Shown: one piece after another, positions 52,826-60,896 of the stretch
How the letters are laid out: every line of letters starts with the position of its first letter
Numbering within the stretch: the first letter of the stretch is position 1
NCBI GenBank assembly: GCA_023409735.1
Contig: JAEYRB010000009.1
Location: 1 to 63,747, forward strand
Source of the DNA: Bacillota bacterium
Lineage (GTDB): Bacteria; Bacillota; Clostridia; Acetivibrionales; DTU013
DNA length: 63,747 nt
Direction of reading: 5' to 3'
Made by a program: the position numbers and the translations under genes
The notes under the pieces: generated by a model
What the model was told of the DNA's origin: nothing
Databases searched by the model: none
The model's input: only the letters and a program-made list of their open reading frames with translations

Positions 52826-53470
52826 ATGTACAATCCGGGATATAATTATTTTGGCGCAATAAGGCAAGGCTTTTCACACATCCGTTTTCTTCATGCTGCC
52901 CCCGGGGCACCGGCTGTGGATGTTTATGCCAATGGCAATTTAATTGTAAGAGGTCTTTCATATAGAGGCTTTACACAGTACCTGCAGTTAGTCCCCGGCC
53001 AATATAATATAAGAGTTTTTCCAACTGGTACAACCGGCCCTACAGTACTTGATACCGTTGTAGATGTACCGGTACAGTCTATTGTAACAGCGGCTGTTGT
53101 TGGTATACTGCCCAATATTGGAGTGAGGGCCTTCTTTGAACCTATCCTTCCGATACCGCCCGGAAAGCTGTACCTGAGATTTGGCAATCTTGTACCGGAT
53201 AGTACAGGTGCCGACTTGACCCTGGCAGACGGCACAATATTGTTCGAGGATGTCTCCTTTGGTGCTGCGACCAATTATATATCAATATTCCCTGGAACAT
53301 ATGCTTTTAATATAAAACAGTCCGGCACTAACACAAATCTTTTATATGTTCCTAATATACAGCTTACACAGGGAAGATTCTATACTATTTATTTTATAGG
53401 CTTGATCAGGGGTAATCCGGCTTTGCAGGTGCTTATACCGCTTGACGGGAATTCTTACATTCAATTGTGA
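52826..53470 (+). CDS. DUF4397 domain protein
   Basis: Protein of 214 residues with two tandem DUF4397-type beta-sandwich repeats: HIRFLHAAPGAPAVDVYANG with YLQLVPGQYNIRVFPTG, and LYLRFGNLVPDSTGADLTLA with YISIFPGTYAFNIKQSG. No signal peptide is present; DUF4397 proteins are usually surface-associated. The TATAGGAGG ribosome site is strong, and the promoter resembles sigma-K. A spore-surface location is inferred. It ends at a terminator shared with the convergent DUF6062 gene. Confidence 0.8.
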   Translation: MYNPGYNYFGAIRQGFSHIRFLHAAPGAPAVDVYANGNLIVRGLSYRGFTQYLQLVPGQYNIRVFPTGTTGPTVLDTVVDVPVQSIVTAAVVGILPNIGVRAFFEPILPIPPGKLYLRFGNLVPDSTGADLTLADGTILFEDVSFGAATNYISIFPGTYAFNIKQSGTNTNLLYVPNIQLTQGRFYTIYFIGLIRGNPALQVLIPLDGNSYIQL

Positions 53471-53487
53471 TAATGTCTCCAAGTTGA

Positions 53488-53522
53488 GGGCACATCTGCC
53501 AAGAATAGAATGTGCCCTATTT
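53488..53522. terminator. bidirectional terminator
   Basis: GGGCACAT and ATGTGCCC form the stem, with TATTT on the right. It sits between the convergent DUF4397 and DUF6062 genes. Confidence 0.7.
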
Positions 53523-53539
53523 AATTGCAGTAACAACGC

Positions 53540-54319
53540 CTATTTGAGGCTGCTGTAAGACTTTAGCTTTTCTATGCTTCTTGGAAGTGCATCCTTTGAA
53601 TTTCCCCAGGGAGCATCGTTGAAGCGGTAGTCGAATTTTTTTGTAAACCAGTCCAGCTCCTTTTCTATTCTATCCATGTTTTCTATCTGCTGCTGGAGCA
53701 GAAGACTAATAAATATAGTATTCTCCTGAGGTTTTAAGTATTTTACTGAAGCCTCTGCCAGCTTTCGCATATGAACAAGGCAGAAGCCCTTCTTACTTTC
53801 AAACAGCTTGCGGAAATCATCTTCGCGGGACCAGAGGTACATGATCACATCATAGTAGCGCTCCATTGTATTGTTGAGCTTATCGCATATAGTACAGCTG
53901 TTCTCGATCCTTTTCAATAACTCGATAAGCTTTGTAGAAACGCTATCTGTGTTTTGCCCCTTTGTGGAAAGCTTACCGGAGAGTGAGCTAAAAACAGATT
54001 TTGAAGGCTTCATGCTTTTAACCGCAGCATCGGCTGCCTTTCCCAGTTCCTTGATACTTTCCAGCTGCTCTTTAATATGAGTATCAGTCTCAAGACCTAA
54101 ACCGAGACGGTTTTCCTGTCTGTTATAAAGCATCTCAAAGTGACGTCGGCAAAAGCCTTTTTTGTTGGTCTCTATCCTGCAGTCCGGCTCCATCAATGCT
54201 GCGCCAAGGTAGTAGTCTGTATAATCGTCCTCAAGCTTTTTCTCGAGCAGACATACGGGGCATTCACAATCCTCATTGAAGGCTTCTGTTACCGGAATAG
54301 TGTATATTTTTTCTTTCAT
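53540..54319 (-). CDS. DUF6062 family protein
   Basis: Protein of 259 residues. Four Cys/His-containing motifs, CECPVCLLEKKLED, GFCRRHFEML, CTICDKLNNTMERYYD and GFCLVHMRKLAE, mark the clostridial DUF6062 family and are probably zinc-binding. Much of the rest is helical. The start has GGAGAG upstream. The function is unknown. It is a single gene with its own 5' region carrying 40-bp tandem repeats. Confidence 0.75.
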   Translation of the reverse strand: MKEKIYTIPVTEAFNEDCECPVCLLEKKLEDDYTDYYLGAALMEPDCRIETNKKGFCRRHFEMLYNRQENRLGLGLETDTHIKEQLESIKELGKAADAAVKSMKPSKSVFSSLSGKLSTKGQNTDSVSTKLIELLKRIENSCTICDKLNNTMERYYDVIMYLWSREDDFRKLFESKKGFCLVHMRKLAEASVKYLKPQENTIFISLLLQQQIENMDRIEKELDWFTKKFDYRFNDAPWGNSKDALPRSIEKLKSYSSLK

Positions 54320-54350
54320 CTGTACTCTCCTGTAAAAAAATTCGATTTTC

Positions 54351-54439
54351 TGCCTGTGCCAACAGAGCCAATTTTATTATACTTCTTTACCGCCTGTGCC
54401 AACAGGCTACAATTTCTATATACTTCTTTACTGCCTGTT
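54351..54439. repeat. 40-bp tandem repeat, two copies plus fragment
   Basis: Unit CGCCTGTGCCAACAG then AATTTCTATATACTTCTTTA occurs at 54351-54390 and 54391-54431; a partial third unit (TGCCTGTT) follows. It lies 32 bases upstream of the DUF6062 start. The remainder of the gap to 54846 shows no gene. Confidence 0.75.
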
Positions 54440-54846
54440 TTCATAAATCCCTTTATACTATTGACACCAAATCCTCTAACAATAATACATTCGACCATTT
54501 CTATGGGTTACCTTACGTAAGTACCAATTCATATCAGGATACTTGCATGGAATATTTTGCATTGTCGCCGGCATGGTGCAGAGGAACGATATTTGTTACA
54601 ATTATGATTATAGCATGAATGCGGTGGGATATATACTATGCAGTACTCAACTTTGTACAGAACAATGACTATTCAGTTATAAAATTTATGGACTATTGGT
54701 ATTCTTTCATTGCAAAATTGCTCCATCAAAGTGGTGTACCTGAATAGCCACACAGAATAATGTAGATTTCATAGTAAGTTCGTTAAATTATGGCGATTAA
54801 TTCATAGTAAACATGTTGTTGTGTTAAATGCTGAGGGGGACTATAA

Positions 54847-55731
54847 ATGAAGTATGGTAAGTATCTTATTGAAGAAGCTGATAATTGCATTATTGTAAAC
54901 GGTGTAAGTGACTTTGATCCCAAGCATATTTTTGAATGCGGACAGTGCTTCAGATGGATCAGAGAGGACGACGGAACATACACGGGAGTCGTACGGGGAA
55001 GGGTGGCAAACGTGTCGTATTCAGAAGGAAAGCTGGTTGTGGATAATGCAACAGCAGATGACTTTAAGAATATATGGTTTGATTATTTTGATTTGGGCAG
55101 GGACTATGGCGAAGTAAAAAAAGCAGTGGATGTTGATGATATAATGCATGAGGCTGTTGCTTTCGGAAACGGGATAAGGATACTGAGGCAGGAGCCTTGG
55201 GAAGCACTCATTTCTTTTATAATATCGTCAAATAACAGGATTCCCCGGATTATGAAAATCATCGAGGACATGTCAAGATATTACGGGCAGGAAATAAAGT
55301 ACCGTGGTAAGAGCTATTATTCCTTCCCTGATGTAAAAAGCCTTGCAGCATGCAGCCTTGAGCAGATAAACAGATGCAAAGCAGGCTATAGATGCGGATA
55401 TATACATAAAACTGCCGCTGATATTGCTGAGGGCAAAGTTGAATTAGCTCAGACTAAAGCACTTGATACGGATAAAGCAAGGAAGTACCTTTTACAGCTT
55501 TGTGGAGTAGGTAATAAGGTTGCAGATTGCTTCCTGCTCTTCAGCGGAACAAAATATGATGTTTTTCCTACTGATGTCTGGGTCAAGCGTGTCATGGAGG
55601 AGCTTTACTTCAAACGTGAGGCTGATTTCAGTGAAATTCAGAAGCTGGCGGCAGATATGTTCGGACAGTATGCGGGAATCGCACAGCAATATCTGTTCTA
55701 TTATGCAAGGGAACACAAAATAGGAATATGA
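54847..55731 (+). CDS. 8-oxoguanine DNA glycosylase (OGG1 type)
   Basis: Base-excision repair glycosylase/lyase of 294 residues. The N-terminal OGG-type domain has FDPKHIFECGQCFRWI, and the helix-hairpin-helix reads LLQLCGVGNKVADCFLLF with the catalytic Lys, then VFPTDVWVKRVM with the catalytic Asp. The HhH-GPD superfamily core also has SFIISSNNRIPRI. Both catalytic residues are intact. It removes 8-oxoguanine opposite C by family knowledge. GAGGGGG lies before the ATG. It is monocistronic. Confidence 0.9.
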   Translation: MKYGKYLIEEADNCIIVNGVSDFDPKHIFECGQCFRWIREDDGTYTGVVRGRVANVSYSEGKLVVDNATADDFKNIWFDYFDLGRDYGEVKKAVDVDDIMHEAVAFGNGIRILRQEPWEALISFIISSNNRIPRIMKIIEDMSRYYGQEIKYRGKSYYSFPDVKSLAACSLEQINRCKAGYRCGYIHKTAADIAEGKVELAQTKALDTDKARKYLLQLCGVGNKVADCFLLFSGTKYDVFPTDVWVKRVMEELYFKREADFSEIQKLAADMFGQYAGIAQQYLFYYAREHKIGI

Positions 55732-56200
55732 TGCCGATGCGATAAATTGAAGCTTTTGAATATATCATTTATGAAAGACTTTTTCTGATCAAGATTTATG
55801 TGCGGGCAAACAAATCCATTGACCGGCAACTGCTGTGTTTCAACAAGACGGATAGCTTAAGCACCGTTATTGGAGTTGGGATATTTTTAGACTCGTTATA
55901 AAACTGGGGTCTCGCGTTATCAAAACGAGGCTTTGTTAAACTATACAAGAGAACCTTTTTGCAGTTGTATATTGTTTTACATGCCTCAACGAGTGTAACA
56001 ATATGTATTTGAAGCAAATAAAATATACTGTTAATAACCAAAATGCATATACGGTTAAGGGCATTTGCGATGTAACTATAAAATAGCTTTGCAGCACAAT
56101 ACATAACAGCTGACTACCAGTGGAACACGTAATAACATTGCACTGCGGGGATTATAACAGTATACAATGTCAATGCCCATGCTTAGGAGAGTGGAAATTT
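55732..56200. other. spacer without recognised gene
   Basis: No well-supported reading frame is seen. Near 56056-56100 is one member of a second dispersed sequence family (GGCATTTGCGATGTAACT and CTTTGCAGCA), also seen at about 38876 and 60302. The rest holds no clear structure. Confidence 0.5.
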
Positions 56201-56458
56201 ATGGAGGGTATTGCAATATTAGATTCGGGGAATTATGCATTAAAGCTGTGCAGTATATTTGAAAAAAAAGGCTATATATTTGAGGTGACCTCAACACCAT
56301 GTCAGTTGGCTAAGAATGGCTGCAGTTATTGCCTGAGATTTCCCGTTGAGTTCAGTAACATGGTACTGCAGGAAGCGCTGCTGAACAATATAGTTGTGCG
56401 TGAGATGTTTAAGGTCATACCGCAGCTTACAAAGAACAGGTATGAAAGGATATTTTAA
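56201..56458 (+). CDS. DUF3343-like protein B
   Basis: Protein of 85 residues from the ATG at 56201, with AGGAGA ten bases upstream; longer in-frame starts have no ribosome site. GIAILDSGNYALKLCSIFEK and TPCQLAKNGCSYCLRFP match the DUF3343 (putative Se/S carrier-like) pattern with its conserved Cys near the middle of the chain. The last residues, KVIPQLTKNRYERIF, are basic. Its position between ogg and the ncRNA gives no functional hint. It is a distant paralogue of the gene at 49421. Confidence 0.65.
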   Translation: MEGIAILDSGNYALKLCSIFEKKGYIFEVTSTPCQLAKNGCSYCLRFPVEFSNMVLQEALLNNIVVREMFKVIPQLTKNRYERIF

Positions 56459-56583
56459 GATGGCTGTAAGGCAGCACTGCCATAATGTTCTAGCAGTAAT
56501 TGATAAACATTAGCTTAATGCAGAAAAAAGAAGGGCGATTGAATTATTGCGAGCTTGAGGGAGATAATCACTTTTTCAGTTCA

Positions 56584-56612
56584 TTGTTAAACAAAAGGGC
56601 TGATGATATAAT
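56584..56612 (+). promoter_or_regulatory. sigma-A-type promoter of the structured RNA
   Basis: TTGTTA at 56584-56589, 17 bases, TATAAT at 56607-56612. A second TATAAT at 56711-56716 without a good -35 could start a shorter form. Confidence 0.65.
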
Positions 56613-56618
56613 TTAGGT

Positions 56619-56975
56619 ACAGCAAACGAGATAATATCAAGGCTGTACAATGATTATAACGAGACGGAAGGATGTATGCCGCCCTGTTATAAAAGAAATA
56701 ATCAGTGTTTTATAATTGAATATTTTCAACCTGAAATTCTCGGATAAACCTATTATTTTGAACCTACATTCAAAATATGGAAGTCCGGTGTTTGACAGCT
56801 AAAATCAGGCCACAACTTAATACCGACACACGGCTAGAACGTGCGGCTACGGCAGTGGAAGGTTGATGTTGCCAGTAGGACTCCCACCTAGCTGAGGGCT
56901 AGGTGTCAAAATATAGGGGAACGGCTTTTCGGGTTAAAATTTGAGGGAACCATTCAGTACGGTGGTTCCCTTTTT
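56619..56975 (+). ncRNA. structured non-coding RNA, family uncertain
   Basis: A transcript from the promoter at 56584 to the terminator GGGAACCA/TGGTTCCC plus T5 (56945-56975) would be about 357 bases. No reading frame with a ribosome site is present. Its 3' part (56770-56930) holds stable pairings: GGAAGTCC (56779-56786) with GGACTCC (56878-56884); TTTGACA (56791-56797) with TGTCAAA (56904-56910), which crosses the first as a pseudoknot; the hairpins CACG/CGTG (about 56828-56842) and CACCTAGC/GCTAGGTG (56885-56905). Length and pseudoknot recall clostridial raiA-type RNA, but this is not established. Confidence 0.6.
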
Positions 56976-57053
56976 CTATTAATTGCGTTGACCGAAGGTT
57001 TACAGCAAAAAGGCGAGGAGGGCTCGATGCCCCCGAGACTTTTATTAATGGTG
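56976..57053. repeat. dispersed terminator-like element, near-consensus copy
   Basis: CTATTAATTGCGTTGACCGA, TTTACAGCAAAAAGGCGAGG, loop CTCGATG, CCCCCGAGACTTTTATTAAT. Flanked by TATTAAT on both sides. It lies between the RNA terminator and the convergent propeller-protein gene and may end its transcript. Confidence 0.85.
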
Positions 57054-57063
57054 TTTAATAATA

Positions 57064-58671
57064 CTAGTCTCTAGAATCACTGCCATCTTGCCATTCAGTC
57101 GGCTCCTTCCATTCCTTCCACTCCTTAAGCTCCTCAGGAGTGAGGGAGGATTTAACCGAGGATGTAGCCTTTGAGTTTATTGCAGTATCATTATTGGCAG
57201 TCGCTTCAGGCTTTTCGCTTTGTGAATATGTTTCGCCGTCTGCAGAATTATTACTGCTTGTTGCAGAAGTAAGCTCAATTTTAGATTCCAAATTGCCTTT
57301 GTTATTCTTAATAGCTAATATCTGACCGCTTAGATCCTCCAGCCTGCTATCCAGCTTTCTTACTCTGGCAAGCTCACGCTCCAGTGCTCCCAGCTTTATA
57401 GAATACTTGCCCGTATCCTTTGCTAAGCCATTATAAGAATTTTCAAGCCTTGCAAGGTCACTCTTTATGGTGGATATATCTTCCATTACCTCGTCGATAC
57501 TGCCTTGAAGCTGCCTAAAGGTGTCCAGTACAAGACTTTTTATATCATTTCCGGCGGCTTTTTCACGGATTTGTGTACCTACACCTCCTGCTTCATCTGT
57601 AAAAAGCTTTGTTGCATTTTGTTGTTTATTGAATGCCAGTTTTAATCCGTCAGATATACTGCCGGGTAAAATATCGGGAGGAAGGGCGAATTTGCTGTCC
57701 TTTTTGATATCATAGCCTTCATCCCTGATTATGTCTTTTGAACTATTCGATTTCCAGCATATGCATTGAAGCTGCTGGCCTGTAAATGAACTAAGTCTTG
57801 TAGGTTTGCTCCAGACAGTTCCATTCTGCGTTCCTACGCAGTAATAAATGCTGTCATCTCTGACCCAATAGATTATCAGGCCTTCAGCTGTTTGAACTAT
57901 TGATGCATACTCGAAGGAGTAGACTGAGGAGTGTATGACGATTTCCGGTGTCCAAAGGTTTTTGTCAGGGGACTTTTGCTGGTAGACCATTTCAAAAAGC
58001 TTTGGAGCTCGCCTCTGATAACATAAGTGTATTACACTGCTCCTGTTTGTAATAGCATGAGGGTATTCGCAGTTTCCTACATACTTTGTGACAGGGGTGA
58101 AATCACTCCAGCTTTTTTGCTGGGTACCAAGCTTTTTGTATCCAAGCTGCAGGTACCTTCCGTCAAAAGACTGATAAAAGACATAAATATTCTGTGCTTT
58201 GTCATATACAACAGAGCAGGGGATACTACTACCGGAGACATAATCTATTATCTTAGGATTGCTTACTTTATTGCCCGAGAGTGTCTGGCTCGCAAGCAAA
58301 AATGAATTTTCATGATGAAGTACATAGAAAGAGTATATTTCATTATCTGTGAAAGCTATAAAGAATTGTTTGTTATAGGCTGATGGATTTTTTGATGCAA
58401 GCAGCGGTAATGTTCTAATAGAGCTGTTATCAAGCTGCGAATAGTAAATGTTGCCACCATTATCCTGAAACAGAAGGTGAAACTGATCATTCTGATCCAT
58501 TTCTGCATAAAAATCCTGGTAAACATCCTTGCGGAGAACTACTGCATTACTCCAGGAATTATACTTATTGAGAGTCCTGTAGCATAGGTTCTGCCTGCTA
58601 TCACAGAAAAAATCCCAGGTGTCGCCATTTGCCTGACGGAAAATATATTGCCTGTTATGAAAGTTATACAT
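57064..58671 (-). CDS. predicted beta-propeller/coiled-coil surface protein
   Basis: Not assigned to a family. The 535-residue protein has three parts. Residues 1-330 repeat a beta-strand pattern with aromatic-Trp endings (SWSDFTPVTKYV, NLWTPEIVIHSS, GTVWSKPTRLSS), as in sialidase-like propellers. Residues about 370-450 are coiled coil (QLQGSIDEVMEDISTIKSDL in two halves, then KLGALERELARVRKLDSRLE). The last 85 residues are Ser/Thr/Glu/Asn-rich and end ELKEWKEWKEPTEWQDG. No signal peptide. It lies opposite the surface-protein paralogue gene at 58854 and may form an exosporium or appendage component; this is inference. Confidence 0.55.
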   Translation of the reverse strand: MYNFHNRQYIFRQANGDTWDFFCDSRQNLCYRTLNKYNSWSNAVVLRKDVYQDFYAEMDQNDQFHLLFQDNGGNIYYSQLDNSSIRTLPLLASKNPSAYNKQFFIAFTDNEIYSFYVLHHENSFLLASQTLSGNKVSNPKIIDYVSGSSIPCSVVYDKAQNIYVFYQSFDGRYLQLGYKKLGTQQKSWSDFTPVTKYVGNCEYPHAITNRSSVIHLCYQRRAPKLFEMVYQQKSPDKNLWTPEIVIHSSVYSFEYASIVQTAEGLIIYWVRDDSIYYCVGTQNGTVWSKPTRLSSFTGQQLQCICWKSNSSKDIIRDEGYDIKKDSKFALPPDILPGSISDGLKLAFNKQQNATKLFTDEAGGVGTQIREKAAGNDIKSLVLDTFRQLQGSIDEVMEDISTIKSDLARLENSYNGLAKDTGKYSIKLGALERELARVRKLDSRLEDLSGQILAIKNNKGNLESKIELTSATSSNNSADGETYSQSEKPEATANNDTAINSKATSSVKSSLTPEELKEWKEWKEPTEWQDGSDSRD

Positions 58672-58853
58672 ATTTTTTGCTCACATTTTCATATTTTGCT
58701 CTATTTATATATATGACAGTACAATATGCATTTATGGCAGAACATTGATTATGATTTATTATCCCTGTATATCACAAAAACTTAAATGCAACATATTATG
58801 AAAATGTGAAGGGAAATCATATAATATAGCTTTAAATGAAGGGGGATTTAAAT

Positions 58854-59768
58854 ATGGGCTATTGTCACGATAAAGTGCTTCCCGGCATCATTAACGAAAA
58901 AGACCTATGCAGAATAAGGGAAGCAGTCTGTGTACAGGTAGAAAAGATTTACGACTCATGTAAGGAAAAGGACTGTGTAGAGGACGCAAGAGTATATTTC
59001 AAGAATCCTGATAAGGTACGCTGGATTATTAACAATGCGATAAATGTAAAAGCGAGACGTGCAGAAGTTATCAAGGTATATTCGGATGTGGAAGAAGTGC
59101 CGTTCAAGAGAGGTTTTTACACCGTTGACGTAAAATTCTACATCAAGATAACACTTGACTTCTTTGTACCGAGAAGTAACGGCGGAATAAGAATTATTAC
59201 TATTCCTGGAATAGTACTGTTTGACAAGAAGGTAATACTTTTTGGCTCCGAAGGCAACATTAAAATATTCAAATCACATTATGTTGAAAATGGTATTGAC
59301 AAACCGATCGACTCAGCATTACAGCAGGATAACTTACCTATATCCAAGATAGAGGTCGCTGAGCCAATAACGTTAAATGCCAAGATCATTGAGGTTCTTG
59401 AAAACAGCGGCGATGACCACTGCGAAAGACATGTTCCTCAAGCAGTAAGCGAAGCTCTCGAGGATGTGGAGATTGATGATTCGGACTTTGACAAGAGTGC
59501 AGATGATGTAAGAACGCTTGTTATAGCAAGGCAGGTTGTAGCTACTGTTGGAATTTTCTCAATAATAAAACTGGTAAGACTTGTACAGCTTCTTATACCG
59601 GCATTTGACTTCTGCGTACCGAACAAACAGTGCATTGCTGCAACTGATGAGGATCCATGCGAATTATTTGAGACAATTGACTTCCCAATTGATGAATTCT
59701 TCCCACCCCAAAAACATGATTTCCCTGGGGCAGAGGAAGAAGAAAGATCAATGGTAAAGGATGAATAA
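58854..59768 (+). CDS. probable surface/spore protein, paralogue of 49797
   Basis: Of 304 residues from the ATG at 58854 with AGGGGGA upstream. The N-terminal block VCVQVEKIYDSCKEKDCVED is the clostridial KIYDSC-x5-KDC-type motif; a shorter version is in the 49797 protein. The C-terminal LVQLLIPAFDFCVPNKQC followed by FPIDEFFPPQKHDFPG matches LLIPAYGYCPVP and FPQQFFPDQK there. The mid part is beta-rich with VKFYIKITLDFFVP. No signal peptide. A conserved Cys pattern suggests disulfide cross-linking. The function is unknown; spore-coat context is inferred. Confidence 0.65.
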   Translation: MGYCHDKVLPGIINEKDLCRIREAVCVQVEKIYDSCKEKDCVEDARVYFKNPDKVRWIINNAINVKARRAEVIKVYSDVEEVPFKRGFYTVDVKFYIKITLDFFVPRSNGGIRIITIPGIVLFDKKVILFGSEGNIKIFKSHYVENGIDKPIDSALQQDNLPISKIEVAEPITLNAKIIEVLENSGDDHCERHVPQAVSEALEDVEIDDSDFDKSADDVRTLVIARQVVATVGIFSIIKLVRLVQLLIPAFDFCVPNKQCIAATDEDPCELFETIDFPIDEFFPPQKHDFPGAEEEERSMVKDE

Positions 59769-59792
59769 CAAGCATACGGGATAACTAATACA

Positions 59793-59818
59793 TAAAGGGA
59801 TGGCTGGACCATCCCTTT
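59793..59818 (+). terminator. terminator of the 58854 gene
   Basis: AAAGGGATGG and CCATCCCTTT form a perfect ten-base-pair stem with loop CTGGA, followed by ATTA. A short fragment resembling the left part of the dispersed element (TTACTTATGGTGTTACCTAA) follows at 59819. Confidence 0.8.
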
Positions 59819-59852
59819 ATTACTTATGGTGTTACCTAAAGGGCTACACTGC

Positions 59853-60215
59853 TTACATTGTCCTTCCGGGAATCAAAAGATTTACGATCCCGTATACCAG
59901 TGCCCCGATTATTGCACCAAGAACAGATACATTGTATCCGGGTACTATAAACTGGACTACATAAATAATGATTGCAGCAACAACAAAGCCTGTTAAGCCT
60001 CTTCCGAATGGTGAGGCATCCACTCCAAAGGCTCTTTCAACTACGTAATCCAAAAAAGCTATTACTGCAGCTGCTGCTATCAGAGGCCATATTCCCGAAA
60101 TTCTGAAGCCGGGAGTAAGAAATGCGGTAACAGCTAAAACTATTGCTCCTACAAGAGTTTTAATCAGGAACTGTCCAAAGCTAAAATGCTGTGTTCTCTC
60201 AACATCTTCAGACAA
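59853..60215 (-). CDS. phage-holin-family small membrane protein
   Basis: Membrane protein of about 120 residues with four hydrophobic segments: FLIKTLVGAIVLAVTAFLTP, WPLIAAAAVIAFLDYVVER, GFVVAAIIIYVVQFIVPG and VLGAIIGALVYGIVNLLIPG, matching the Firmicute phage-holin-4-type family. These are chromosomal and not necessarily phage-related. The start is unclear: TTG at 60215 has AAGGA ten bases upstream, whereas the GTG at 60224 lies against it. It ends convergent to the 58854 gene. Confidence 0.7.
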   Translation of the reverse strand: MSEDVERTQHFSFGQFLIKTLVGAIVLAVTAFLTPGFRISGIWPLIAAAAVIAFLDYVVERAFGVDASPFGRGLTGFVVAAIIIYVVQFIVPGYNVSVLGAIIGALVYGIVNLLIPGRTM

Positions 60216-60479
60216 TACAATCACATCCTTTCAACTATTTTGTGATTTCTCGACTATTATATTATTCATTTTCACGCAATATATTATGCGAATACTGAAA
60301 ATACATTTGTGATGCAACTTTAAAATAAATCCTGCTATGCAGCATTTATTGGCTCACGGCAAACTAACAATGTATCATACTTTATAGTTTAAAATATAAT
60401 ATATTACAGTTTATGGCAAATGCCGTGGTAAACCATATTTATTTACTTTTTGTCTAATAGATGATAAACTAATGGAAAT

Positions 60480-60786
60480 AATGAAATAATAATATGAAAT
60501 ATTGAAAAAAACGATGACTTGGAAAAGTAATCCGATAAGCAGCAACAGAGAGATGCCGCCACCGGCTGAAAGCGACATTTGTGGTGCTCTCGGACGAAGT
60601 GCCCCAAGTGGTTTGAAGCTTGAATCCTGTTACATATGTAGGGCTTCACGGAGCTGCACCGTTATGCTGATAAGTTAAGCGGTAGCTTTGGTAACTGCCG
60701 CAAGAGCTGTTTCAAAAAGGAAGCAGATTAGATTAGAGTGGAACCGCGGATAGTCTCCGCCTCTTTTACAGGGGCGGAGGTTTTTT
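60480..60786 (+). promoter_or_regulatory. T-box leader controlling cysE-cysS
   Basis: The T-box motif AGAGTGGAACCGCG is at 60735-60748, followed by a GC-rich terminator CTCCGCC/GGCGGAG (60755-60779) with six T. The antiterminator alternative pairs CCGCGG with CTCCGC. A stem-I-like region begins near 60515 (GATGACTTGGAAAAGTAA, AGAGAGATG), and a stem III (GCGGTAG/CTGCCGC) is at 60679-60702. A TGC codon at 60603-60605 in CGAAGTGCCCC is a candidate Cys specifier. Uncharged tRNA-Cys would allow readthrough into cysE and cysS. Confidence 0.9.
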
Positions 60787-60896
60787 GTTAATATGCGGAT
60801 GCATTGGGGAATAATAAGTTATATTTATAGATTGCAATAGCGTTTTATGCACATGTGGTAATATGTATAATTGTTTCTATGAAATGGGGAGTTAAT

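Noticed and set aside
56760..56930. RNase P or cobalamin-type RNA because of AGTCCGG and GGCCAC pieces
   Set aside because: Other invariant elements of both families are missing, and the promoter-terminator layout fits a smaller independent RNA.
58818..58826. CATATAATA as a sigma-K -10 box before the 58854 gene
   Set aside because: No AC -35 occurs at 16-17 bases. The TATAAT inside it could belong to an ordinary promoter with a weak -35.
59853..60215. Holin-family gene as sign of a prophage
   Set aside because: No phage structural, lysin or integrase genes lie nearby, and this family is common as single chromosomal genes.
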